Below, one piece after another: positions 35,788 to 43,986 of a DNA stretch of 64,000 bases. The stretch's first letter is position 1, and each line of letters begins with the position of its first letter. The stretch is from Methanofollis formosanus (GTDB taxonomy: Archaea > Halobacteriota > Methanomicrobia > Methanomicrobiales > Methanofollaceae): contig NZ_CP037968.1 of assembly GCF_019633745.1 (NCBI RefSeq), positions 1,556,789 to 1,620,788 on the forward strand. The letters are read 5' to 3'. The notes under the pieces were generated by a model. It saw only the letters and a program-made list of their open reading frames with translations. It made no database searches and was not told the DNA's origin. The position numbers were made by a program, and so were the translations under genes.

Positions 35788-36939
35788 ATGCAGGCAGTTA
35801 TTCTTGCGGCAGGAGAGGGCAAACGGCTCCGCCCTCTCACCCACACGGTGCCCAAAGCGATGGTGCCGGTGGCCAACCGCCCGATCCTCGAGTACATCGT
35901 GCGGGCACTGGAGAAGAACGGGATCAGGGACATCATCGTCGTCGTCGGCTACCAGAAAGAGCGGGTGATCAGGCACCTCAACAGCCTCGACCTCCCGGTG
36001 CGGGTCGTCGTCCAGGAACGACAACTTGGCACCGCCCATGCCCTGCAGTGCGCCGCCCCGCTCATCACGGAGGACTTCCTCCTCCTGCCCGGAGACAACT
36101 ACATCGACACGGCGTCCATCGCACGGATCATGCAGGAGAAGAACGCCGTCCTGACCTGGGAACACCCCTACCCCTCCAACTTCGGGGTGCTCATGATCAA
36201 AGACGGCCTTGTCACGCGGGTCATCGAGAAACCGGACGAAGCCCCCGGGTTCACCGTCTCGACCGGGATCTTCTCCCTCGACCCCGGCTTCTTCGCCTAT
36301 CTCGAGACCACCGAGATCCCGGACGCCGTCAACGCCATGATCGCCGCCGGCACACCGCTCAAGGCGGTCAGGGCCGCCGACTGGCAGGATGCCATCTACC
36401 CCTGGGACCTCCTGAGACTGAACGCCGCCCTCCTCCGGGACGTCACCCAGGAACGCGCCGGGACGATCGGGTCGAACGTGGTGATCAGGGGTCCGGTCTC
36501 CATCGGCCGTGGGACCACCATCGGCCCGAACACCACCATCCTCGGACCGGTGGTGATCGGCGAGGACTGCGCGATCGGTCCCAACTGCGTTGTGCTCCCT
36601 GACACCAGCATCGGTGCCAGGGCCGAGATCGAACCCTTCACCATGATCGGACACTCCCTCATCCTCGACGATGTCAGAGTCGGGTCGCACGCCCGGATCA
36701 CCGACGCCGTCGTCGGGATGGGATCGCACCTCGGCGATCACATGACCACCGTCCCGTACAAGACCATCTTCTCCATCGAGGGCGAGTTGATCAGGGCGAA
36801 GTTCGGGGCCATCGTCGGGGACAATGTCAAAACCGCCCCATTCTGCGTGCTCAAAAACTGCATCATCGGCAATGGTGCAGGGGTGGAAGATGGAAAAACG
36901 ATCTATGGCGAAGTCCCTGACGGAGCAAGAATTATATAA
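35788..36939 (+). CDS. GlmU-like nucleotidyltransferase/acyltransferase 2
   Basis: A 383-residue paralogue of the previous gene: nucleotidyltransferase N-terminus MQAVILAAGEGKRLRPLTHTVPKAMVPVANRPILEYIV and hexapeptide-rich C-terminus (NTTILGPVVIGEDCAIGPNCVV). The acyltransferase end is less GlmU-like (lacking the HFNYLGD motif), so it may act mainly as a glucose-1-phosphate thymidylyl- or uridylyltransferase. ATG 35788 is preceded by AGGTGA. A TATA element for glmS overlaps its last codons. Confidence 0.87.
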   Translation: MQAVILAAGEGKRLRPLTHTVPKAMVPVANRPILEYIVRALEKNGIRDIIVVVGYQKERVIRHLNSLDLPVRVVVQERQLGTAHALQCAAPLITEDFLLLPGDNYIDTASIARIMQEKNAVLTWEHPYPSNFGVLMIKDGLVTRVIEKPDEAPGFTVSTGIFSLDPGFFAYLETTEIPDAVNAMIAAGTPLKAVRAADWQDAIYPWDLLRLNAALLRDVTQERAGTIGSNVVIRGPVSIGRGTTIGPNTTILGPVVIGEDCAIGPNCVVLPDTSIGARAEIEPFTMIGHSLILDDVRVGSHARITDAVVGMGSHLGDHMTTVPYKTIFSIEGELIRAKFGAIVGDNVKTAPFCVLKNCIIGNGAGVEDGKTIYGEVPDGARII

Positions 36940-36941
36940 AA
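36930..36941 (+). promoter_or_regulatory. TATA-like promoter of glmS inside the preceding gene's end
   Basis: AATTATATAAAA overlaps the final codons of the GlmU-like gene and lies about 45 bases before the glmS start at 36983. It would allow glmS to be transcribed apart from the upstream genes. Confidence 0.5.
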
Positions 36942-36982
36942 TCTTGAAAAATAGGCTGAAGGACTAGAGAGAGTGATGCGGT

Positions 36983-38722
36983 TTGTGCGGGATCGTGGGT
37001 TACATAGGATGGAGAGACGCTGCCCCTCTCGTTATCGAAGGCCTGAAAAGGCTTGAGTATCGAGGGTATGACTCCTTCGGAGTCGCAACAGAAAACGGCC
37101 AGATCAGGGTAGTGAAACGGAGCGGAAGGATCTCAGAGAACGAAGCAGATCTCACCGCCCTTACCGGACAGATCGGGATCGGCCACACGCGCTGGGCGAC
37201 CCACGGCGTGCCCAACGATACCAACGCCCACCCCCACACCGACTGTACGGGCAGGATCGCCGTGGTCCACAACGGGATCATCGAGAACTATGCCCTTCTC
37301 AAGAGAAAACTCATCGAGCGGGGACACCGGTTCAAAAGCGAGACCGACACCGAGGTGATCGCCCACCTCATCGAGGAATATTATGAGGGCGACCTCCTCT
37401 CCGCCGTCAGCGAAACGCTCCGCCACCTCGAAGGGTCGTACGCCGTCCTGGCCATCGCGGAGAACGATCCCAGGATCATCGCCGCCCGCAAAAGCAGTCC
37501 GCTGGTCCTCGGGGTCGGAGACGGCGAAGTGCTCTGCGCCTCAGACATCACTCCTCTTCTCGAACACACCCAGCGTGCGGTGTATCTGGAGGACGGCGAC
37601 ATCGCCGCCCTCACCCCGGCCCGCATCGATGTCTACCATGACGGGGTTCCGGTCGAACGCTTGGTCGACCATATCACCTGGAGCATCGACGACGCCCGCA
37701 AAGGTGGGTTCGAACACTACATGCTCAAGGAGATCTACGAACAGCCCCAGGTCTTCTTTGACACCGTCAAATCGATCGAGAACGACAGCCGCCTGGCCAT
37801 GCTCAGGATCCCGGCCGAGGTGACGGTGGTCGCCTGCGGGACGTCGTACCATGCGGCGCTGATCTTCCGGTACCTGGCAGAGGAGTACAGCCGCAAACGG
37901 GTGAGTGTGGAACTCGCCTCAGAGTTCAAGTATTACACCCCGCCGATCCGGGACATGGTCATCGCGGTGACCCAGTCAGGAGAGACGGCGGACACGCTTG
38001 CCGCGATCCAACGTGCAAAAGCCAGGAACTGTCCGACGCTTGCGATCACCAACGTCCTCGGGAGTTCGATCACCAGAAGTGCCGACTGGACTCTTTTCAT
38101 GTGTGCGGGGCCCGAGATCTCGGTCGCCGCCACCAAGTCCTTCACCGCGCAACTGGCAGTCTTCATGGCGATTCTCAACGAGATGTGCGATGGGAAGTTC
38201 ACCGAGACGCTTGGCCGCGTCCACTGCTCGGTCGAGCGGGTGCTCTCGTACGAACTCGAAGACGCCGTCGCGATCATCAAGAACGCCTCGGAGATGTTCT
38301 ATGTCGGCCGCGGGGTCTTTTACCCGGTGGCGCTCGAAGGGGCGCTGAAGATGAAGGAGATCTCGTACGTCCACGCCGAGGGCTACGCGGCCGGCGAACT
38401 GAAACACGGACCCTTCGCCCTCCTCTCAGAGGAGACGCCGGTGGTCGCGATCTGCACCCCCTCGCCGACCTACGGGGTGATACTTTCCAACATCAAGGAG
38501 ATGAAGGCCCGCGGCGCCCCGGTCATCGGGATCGGGGTCGAGGGCGACACCGAGGCCGAGAGTATCGTCGACGTCTTCATCCCGGTGCCCGACGACCACC
38601 AGATCGTCCAGGTGCTCACCGTCTCGGTGGTCCTCCAGCTCCTGGCGTACCATACCGCCAGAGCCTTAAACCGGGATATCGATAAACCTAGAAACCTAGC
38701 TAAGAGTGTGACCGTCGAATGA
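36983..38722 (+). CDS. glmS: Glutamine--fructose-6-phosphate aminotransferase GlmS
   Basis: GlmS makes glucosamine-6-phosphate from fructose-6-phosphate and glutamine, the entry step to UDP-GlcNAc. The 579-residue protein starts MCGIVGYIGW with the catalytic cysteine at position 2, has the glutaminase segments RWATHGVPNDTNAHPH and VVHNGIIENY, and two SIS sugar-isomerase domains (VVACGTSYHAALIF and TQSGETADT; a second set after about 420). It ends with the family tail DKPRNLAKSVTVE. The start is TTG 36983; the codon after it must encode the nucleophilic cysteine, so no other start is possible. It overlaps the next gene by 4 bases. Confidence 0.97.
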   Translation: MCGIVGYIGWRDAAPLVIEGLKRLEYRGYDSFGVATENGQIRVVKRSGRISENEADLTALTGQIGIGHTRWATHGVPNDTNAHPHTDCTGRIAVVHNGIIENYALLKRKLIERGHRFKSETDTEVIAHLIEEYYEGDLLSAVSETLRHLEGSYAVLAIAENDPRIIAARKSSPLVLGVGDGEVLCASDITPLLEHTQRAVYLEDGDIAALTPARIDVYHDGVPVERLVDHITWSIDDARKGGFEHYMLKEIYEQPQVFFDTVKSIENDSRLAMLRIPAEVTVVACGTSYHAALIFRYLAEEYSRKRVSVELASEFKYYTPPIRDMVIAVTQSGETADTLAAIQRAKARNCPTLAITNVLGSSITRSADWTLFMCAGPEISVAATKSFTAQLAVFMAILNEMCDGKFTETLGRVHCSVERVLSYELEDAVAIIKNASEMFYVGRGVFYPVALEGALKMKEISYVHAEGYAAGELKHGPFALLSEETPVVAICTPSPTYGVILSNIKEMKARGAPVIGIGVEGDTEAESIVDVFIPVPDDHQIVQVLTVSVVLQLLAYHTARALNRDIDKPRNLAKSVTVE

Positions 38723-39312
38723 TCGAATATGGCAGGAACAGCGTAGGAGAGGGTGCACAGATCTTTGATCCGGTCACCCTCGGGTTCCCCTCCAGAGATC
38801 GGATGGGGGAGGAGGAGTATCCCGGGACCGTCATCGGCCGGGACGCCGTCCTCAGGTCGGGCACGGTGATCTACTGCGACGTCGAGATCGGCGACGGGTT
38901 CTCGACCGGGCACAACGTGATGATCAGGGAGCGGACCAAGATCGGGGACCGGGTGGCCGTCGGGACGGCGACGGTGATCGAGGGAGACTGCGTCATCGGC
39001 AGCCACGTCTCTCTCCAGAGCATGGTCTACATCCCGACCAACACGCTCATCGGTGACCACGTCTTCATCGGGCCGAACGCCGTCCTCACCAACGACCGCT
39101 ACCCCCCCAGGGGGCAACCTCCTCTCCAGGGACCGGTGATCAAGGATAAAGTCTCCATCGGAGCCGGTGCGGTGCTCCTCCCGGGGATCACCGTCGGCGA
39201 AGGGGCGCTCGTCGCCGCAGGTTCCATTGTCACCCACGACGTCCCCGCGTACATGATGGCGATCGGTTCGCCGGCACGCTTCGTCGACCTCCCTGAAGGG
39301 ATGCGTGACTGA
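38719..39312 (+). CDS. Hexapeptide N-acetyltransferase, WbpD-like
   Basis: A 197-residue left-handed beta-helix acyltransferase. Repeats run from about 40 to 165 (GTVIGRDAVLRSGTVIYCDVEIG, then GDCVIGSHVSLQSMVYIPTNTLIGDHVFIGPNAVLTNDRYP). It ends with VPAYMMAIGSPARFVD. In the Pseudomonas O-antigen pathway the WbpD family acetylates the 3-amino group of UDP-2-acetamido-3-amino-2,3-dideoxyglucuronate. The neighbouring WbpE-, WbpB- and WbpA-like genes make the same role very likely here. Confidence 0.9.
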   Translation: MIEYGRNSVGEGAQIFDPVTLGFPSRDRMGEEEYPGTVIGRDAVLRSGTVIYCDVEIGDGFSTGHNVMIRERTKIGDRVAVGTATVIEGDCVIGSHVSLQSMVYIPTNTLIGDHVFIGPNAVLTNDRYPPRGQPPLQGPVIKDKVSIGAGAVLLPGITVGEGALVAAGSIVTHDVPAYMMAIGSPARFVDLPEGMRD

Positions 39313-39313
39313 G

Positions 39314-40399
39314 ATGGGTATCCCGATCGCTCGTCCCCTCCTGGGGACCGAAGAAGCGGACGCGGTCGCCGCCGTCCTGGCCTCTGGGATGGTGGCCGCG
39401 GGCGAACAGACCGCAAAGTTTGAAGAAGAGTTTGCCGGGTTCTGCGGGGTCTCTCATGCCGTGGCAACGAGTTCGGGGACCACCGCCCTCCATGCCGCCC
39501 TGCTCGCCGCAGGCGTGGGACCGGGCGACGAGGTGATCGTCCCGGCCTTCTCCTTCATCGCCACGGCGACGGCAGTCTCGATGTGCGGGGCGACCCCGGT
39601 CTTTGCCGACGTCGAAGAGGCGACGGCGACCATCGACCCCGAGTCGGCCGCGACGCTGGTGACCTCCAGGACGAAGGCAGTCATCGGCGTCCACCTGTAC
39701 GGCCAGCCCTGCGATGCCGGGGCCGTCAACGACCTCTGTGCCGATCAGGATCTCATCTTCATCGAGGACGCCGCCCAGGCCCATGGCGCAGAGTATCATG
39801 GGAAGAAGACCGGATCGCTCGGCGACCTCGCCTGTTTCTCGTTCTATGCCACGAAGAACATAACCACCGGGGAAGGCGGGATGGTCACGACCGGAAACGA
39901 CGAGTACGCCGACCATCTCAGGAGGGTCATCAACCACGGCCAGGCAGAGAAATATCTCCACACCGAACTCGGCTACAACTATCGGATGACCGACATCGCC
40001 GCCGCCGTCGGGCGGGTGCAGCTCGGAAAACTCCCTGCATTCAACCGCCGCCGCCGGGAGACGGCCACCTATTATACCAGACATCTTCACCTCAAGGGAG
40101 TGCTGACCCCGGTCGTCACCCCTGACCGGACTCATGTCTGGCACCAGTACGTACTGCGGGTCACCCCGGCGTGCCCGCTGAGCCGCGACGACCTGATGGC
40201 ACGGCTGCAGAAGAAGGGGATCGGGACGGCCGTCCACTATCCCGTCCCCATCAACAGACAGCCGCTCTACGAGAGAGGGGCCTCGGCCTGCCCGGTCGCC
40301 GAACGGCTTGCCGCATCGGTCTTCTCCATCCCGGTCCACCCGGCCGTCACCGACGAGGAACGGTCATATATCGCCGGCACGATCAACGAGGTGGCCTGA
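39314..40399 (+). CDS. DegT/DnrJ/EryC1-family aminotransferase, WbpE-like
   Basis: A 361-residue PLP-dependent sugar aminotransferase. It starts MGIPIARPLLGTEEADAV, has the cofactor region ATSSGTTALHAALLAAGVGPGDEV and EDAAQAHGAEY. The PLP lysine is in CFSFYATKNITTGEGGMV. It would aminate the 3-keto sugar made by the WbpB-like oxidoreductase encoded next. ATG 39314 is preferred because homologous sequence starts there; GTG 39305 overlaps the previous stop and is an alternative. Confidence 0.92.
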   Translation: MGIPIARPLLGTEEADAVAAVLASGMVAAGEQTAKFEEEFAGFCGVSHAVATSSGTTALHAALLAAGVGPGDEVIVPAFSFIATATAVSMCGATPVFADVEEATATIDPESAATLVTSRTKAVIGVHLYGQPCDAGAVNDLCADQDLIFIEDAAQAHGAEYHGKKTGSLGDLACFSFYATKNITTGEGGMVTTGNDEYADHLRRVINHGQAEKYLHTELGYNYRMTDIAAAVGRVQLGKLPAFNRRRRETATYYTRHLHLKGVLTPVVTPDRTHVWHQYVLRVTPACPLSRDDLMARLQKKGIGTAVHYPVPINRQPLYERGASACPVAERLAASVFSIPVHPAVTDEERSYIAGTINEVA

Positions 40400-40400
40400 G

Positions 40401-41312
40401 ATGGACGCAGGCGTCATCGGCACCGGGGCGATGGGCCGGAACCACGTCAGGGTCTACTCAGAACTCAAAGAGGTCGGGACCACCTATATCTACGACCTCG
40501 ACACTGCGGCCGCAGAAGCGGTCGCGGCGACGACCGGCGCGGAGGTCTGCCGCTCGATGGACGAACTGCTCAGAAAGGCCGAGTGCGTCTCTGTCGCAGT
40601 CCCGACCCCGTATCACTTCTCGACCGCTCACCAGGTCATCGACGCCGGGGTCAACACCCTCATCGAGAAACCGATCTGCCTCACCGTCGAGGAGGGTGAG
40701 CGGCTCCTCGGCGAGATCCCGGACGACATCACCGTCGGCGTCGGGCACATCGAACGTTTCAACCCGATCGTCGAGGAGATCAGGGGCCTGGTCACCCATC
40801 CGCTCTACGTCCAGGTCTCCAGGCACAACCCGACCTCTGCCAGGGTCACCGGTTCCTCGGTCGTCGAGGACCTGATGATCCACGACATCGACGTCGTGCT
40901 CAACGCCCTCTTCTCCGGGCCGCACACCCTGACCAGCACCGGCACCCAGGACATCGCCTCGGCGCTCTTCACCTTCGGTACCACGCCGGTCTACCTCTCG
41001 GCATCCCGCAAGGCCTCCAAGAAGGTACGGACGATCTATGTCGAGGAAGAGGAGGCGACGATCGAGGGCGACTTCATGACCCAGGAGGTCTATGTCTACC
41101 GCAAACCAGGGGCCTACGGCCTGGAAGACGGGCACTACCGGCAGGAGAACATCATCGAGAAGGTACTCGTCAACAAGGTCGAACCCCTCAAGACCGAGCT
41201 CCAGACCTTTGTCCGGGCGGCACGGGACGGAACGCCCTTCCCGGTCACGCCCGAACAGGGGCTGGCAAACCTCAGGGTCTGCGAGGAGATCAAGAAAGGG
41301 CTCCTTGCCTGA
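40401..41312 (+). CDS. Gfo/Idh/MocA oxidoreductase, WbpB-like
   Basis: A 303-residue NAD-dependent oxidoreductase with MDAGVIGTGAMGRNHVRVYSEL at the N-terminus (Rossmann glycine motif) and the substrate-domain motif EKPICLTVEEGERL near residue 90. The later histidine-containing VEDLMIHDIDVV is typical of the family. WbpB-type enzymes oxidise C3 of UDP-2-acetamido-2-deoxyglucuronate. It fits between the WbpE- and WbpA-like genes. It starts 1 base after the previous stop. Confidence 0.9.
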   Translation: MDAGVIGTGAMGRNHVRVYSELKEVGTTYIYDLDTAAAEAVAATTGAEVCRSMDELLRKAECVSVAVPTPYHFSTAHQVIDAGVNTLIEKPICLTVEEGERLLGEIPDDITVGVGHIERFNPIVEEIRGLVTHPLYVQVSRHNPTSARVTGSSVVEDLMIHDIDVVLNALFSGPHTLTSTGTQDIASALFTFGTTPVYLSASRKASKKVRTIYVEEEEATIEGDFMTQEVYVYRKPGAYGLEDGHYRQENIIEKVLVNKVEPLKTELQTFVRAARDGTPFPVTPEQGLANLRVCEEIKKGLLA

Positions 41313-41327
41313 GAGAGAAGACATACC

Positions 41328-42761
41328 ATGACAGACACACTCAGCGAACGGATCAGGACACGAGGGCCGATCAAAAAGATCGGGGTCGTCGGGATGGGCT
41401 ATGTCGGCACCCCGGCCGCCGCCCTCTTCGCAGACCTGCCAGAGATCACAGAAGTCATCGGGTTCGAACGCGGTTCTCCCGTCTCGGAGGAGAAGGTCGC
41501 CACCCTCAACCGCGGCGAATGCCCGCTGAAAGGGGAAGAGCCCGGGCTTGCCGACCTGATCACAAAGGTCGTCGAGGCCGGGACGTTCAGGGCCACCGGG
41601 GACTATGCCCCGGTCGCCGACCTGGACGCCGTGACCGTCGCCGTCCAGACGCCGTTCAGGAACAAAAAAGACCTTATCCCCGACTTCTCCCCTCTCAGGA
41701 GCGCACTCAGGTCGGTCGGCGAGCACCTCACGGAAGGGACGCTCGTCGTCGTCGAGTCGACGGTCACGCCGGGCACCACCGCCGGGATGGCCGGGGAGGT
41801 GCTGGAAGAGGCCTCCGGTCTCGTCGCCGGCGAGGACTTTGCCCTGGCGCACGCGCCCGAGCGGGTGATGGTCGGACGGTTGCTCAGAAACCTCAGGGAG
41901 CACGACCGCTGCGTCGGCGGGATCGACGAGGCGAGCACCGCCCGCGCCGTCGAGCTCTACGCCCCCCTCCTCACCACCGGTCATGTCATCCCGATGACCG
42001 CCACCGCCGCCGAGGTGACGAAGACCGCGGAGAACACCTTCCGCGACCTCCAGATCGCCGCCGCCAATCAGCTCGCCCTGTACTGCGAGGCGATAGGCGT
42101 CAACTTTTACGAGGTCCGCACCGGGATCGCCTCGCTCAAGGGCGAGGGGATCACCAGGGCGATCCTCTGGCCCGGCGCCGGGGTCGGCGGCCACTGTCTC
42201 ACCAAAGACACCTTCCACCTCGAGCGGGGGGTAAGGGCCATCGGGGCAGAGGCCCTCGACTTTCCCGAAGGCCGGGAGTCCCTGTACACCCTCGCACGGG
42301 GGATCAACGACTTCATGCCCGGCCACATGCTCACCCTGACCGGATCGGCACTTGACCAGACCGGCAAGAGTCTGGAGGGCGCGACAATCGCCCTCCTCGG
42401 CTGGGCCTTCCTCGCCGACTCCGACGACGCCCGCGAGAGCCCTTCGGAGACCTATTACGAGGCGGCGACCGCCGCCGGCGCAGAGGTCAGGGTCCACGAT
42501 CCCTGGGTCGGGCACGCGGAGGGCGTGGCGATCTCCCACGATCTCGATACCGTGCTCTCCGGCGCCGACGCCGTCGCGCTCTTCACCGCCCACCGTGAAT
42601 ACCGCAGCCTCGACCCCGCAAGGGTGAAGGCCCTCTGCGGGTGCGACCACCCGGCCGTCATCGACGGAAGGAACCTCGTCGCACCCGACCCCTGGATCGA
42701 GGCGGGTTTCGCGTACCGCGGTATCGGGCGAGGCGACAGAAACACCCACTCCCTCAGGTGA
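41328..42761 (+). CDS. UDP-sugar 6-dehydrogenase (UDP-GlcNAc or UDP-ManNAc), WbpA-like
   Basis: A 477-residue nucleotide-sugar dehydrogenase with NAD-binding GVVGMGYVGTPAAALFADL near residues 18-36. The ESTVTPGTT segment is present, and TAAEVTKTAENTFRDLQIAAANQLALYCEAIG is typical. The catalytic cysteine is in GAGVGGHCLTKDTFHLE near residue 290. The C-terminal domain starts near GATIALLGWAFLADSDDARESP. It oxidises C6 of a UDP-N-acetylhexosamine to the uronate. In this context the likely substrate is UDP-GlcNAc, feeding the WbpB/E/D-like steps. Confidence 0.92.
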   Translation: MTDTLSERIRTRGPIKKIGVVGMGYVGTPAAALFADLPEITEVIGFERGSPVSEEKVATLNRGECPLKGEEPGLADLITKVVEAGTFRATGDYAPVADLDAVTVAVQTPFRNKKDLIPDFSPLRSALRSVGEHLTEGTLVVVESTVTPGTTAGMAGEVLEEASGLVAGEDFALAHAPERVMVGRLLRNLREHDRCVGGIDEASTARAVELYAPLLTTGHVIPMTATAAEVTKTAENTFRDLQIAAANQLALYCEAIGVNFYEVRTGIASLKGEGITRAILWPGAGVGGHCLTKDTFHLERGVRAIGAEALDFPEGRESLYTLARGINDFMPGHMLTLTGSALDQTGKSLEGATIALLGWAFLADSDDARESPSETYYEAATAAGAEVRVHDPWVGHAEGVAISHDLDTVLSGADAVALFTAHREYRSLDPARVKALCGCDHPAVIDGRNLVAPDPWIEAGFAYRGIGRGDRNTHSLR

Positions 42762-42766
42762 CACAT

Positions 42767-43900
42767 ATGAAAATTCTGCTCGTTTCCACCCAGGACTACA
42801 TCCACCACCCGGTCCCCTCCCGCCACCACTACATCTTCGAGGAACTCGCCACCAGGCATGAGGTCCATGTCCCGCACTTCCATGTGAGCGACGGGCCCGA
42901 GCGGGCGACCCGCCTCCACGTCCACGAGGCGACCCTCTTCCCTTTCAAAAGCCCGGTCCTCCACTACACCGCAAACGCGCCCTACCACGCGGCGGTGATG
43001 AAGCGGATCATCAGGGAGAACGAGATCGACGTGGTGGTCGCCGCCCATGTCCTTGCCGGCACCGCGGCGATCCGGGCGGCGAAACGAGCAGAGATCCCGG
43101 TTCTCTTCGACCTCAAAGATTGGTTCCCAGACTCTGCAGCCGCGTATTACAAGAACCCATATCTGAAAAAACTCGTCCACGACACCGTCTGGGCGGTCAC
43201 CAGCCACAACCTGCGCAACAGCGACCATATCACCACCGTCTCCCCTTCCCTTGCCAGACAACTCGGGCAGTACGGCTTCGAGGCGGAGGTGATCACCAAC
43301 GGCGTCAACACCGAGATCTTCAGGCCGATGGACGGGTCGGGCACGCGCCGGAGACTCGGCATCCCCGAAGACGACTACGTGATCGGGTTTGCCGGGTCTG
43401 TAGAACGGTGGTACGCCGTGGACAACCTGGTCCGCGTTCTTCCCGAACTCAGGGCGCGGTACGGCGGAGTGCACCTGCTCATCGTGGGGGGTTCGCTCTT
43501 CACCGACTATCTCGAGGAGATCAAAGCCCTCGTCAAGAAACTCGGCATGGAGGAGCATGTCACCTTCACCGGTACGGTGGAGCATGCGGCGCTGCCAGAA
43601 CTCATCGCCGCCATGGACCTCTGCACCATCCCCCTCTCCCCGCCCCAGTGGGCGAACATCGCCCTCCCGAACAAGTTCTTCGAGTACTCGGCCTGTGGAA
43701 AACCCATCCTCTCCAGGCCCATCCCGGACATGGAGGCGATCGGAGGAGAACACCTCTCCATCTACCGCGACGAGGCCGAATTCATCGAGAACGTAGGGGC
43801 ACGGATCCAGGAGCGGGGGACGCTCACCATCGACGCAGAACAGTTCAGCTGGAAAAAGCGCGCCGCCGAGATGGAGGCCGTTCTTGAATCTCTTATCTGA
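42767..43900 (+). CDS. GT4-family glycosyltransferase
   Basis: A 377-residue GT-B fold glycosyltransferase of family 4. It has a N-terminal MKILLVSTQDYIHHPVPSRHH domain, the linker TTVSPSLARQLGQYGFEAEVITNGVNTEIFRP and a C-terminal nucleotide-sugar-binding domain (YVIGFAGSVERWY, then PNKFFEYSACGKPILSRP with the conserved glutamate). It probably adds a sugar to the lipid-linked glycan before AglB acts. ATG 42767 lies 5 bases after the dehydrogenase stop. Confidence 0.9.
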   Translation: MKILLVSTQDYIHHPVPSRHHYIFEELATRHEVHVPHFHVSDGPERATRLHVHEATLFPFKSPVLHYTANAPYHAAVMKRIIRENEIDVVVAAHVLAGTAAIRAAKRAEIPVLFDLKDWFPDSAAAYYKNPYLKKLVHDTVWAVTSHNLRNSDHITTVSPSLARQLGQYGFEAEVITNGVNTEIFRPMDGSGTRRRLGIPEDDYVIGFAGSVERWYAVDNLVRVLPELRARYGGVHLLIVGGSLFTDYLEEIKALVKKLGMEEHVTFTGTVEHAALPELIAAMDLCTIPLSPPQWANIALPNKFFEYSACGKPILSRPIPDMEAIGGEHLSIYRDEAEFIENVGARIQERGTLTIDAEQFSWKKRAAEMEAVLESLI

Positions 43901-43945
43901 CCGGAGTATCGTTCGCCGGCGGCGGGGCCGCCCGGTGAAACAAGC

Positions 43946-43957
43946 CAATATATAAAT
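43946..43957 (+). promoter_or_regulatory. TATA-like promoter of aglB
   Basis: CAATATATAAAT lies about 30-41 bases before the aglB start at 43987 and is a near-ideal archaeal TATA box. AglB can therefore be transcribed separately from the sugar genes upstream. Confidence 0.6.
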
Positions 43958-43986
43958 CCACAGGAATGGAAACAGAAAACTAAGGA

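Noticed and set aside
34966-36741. 591-codon minus-strand frame opposite the GlmU-like genes
   Set aside because: Antisense of two well-recognised nucleotidyltransferase genes; Asp/Gly/Val-rich with no motifs.
40458-42764. 768-codon minus-strand frame opposite WbpB- and WbpA-like genes
   Set aside because: Mirror frame in high-GC DNA; the + strand genes have intact catalytic motifs.
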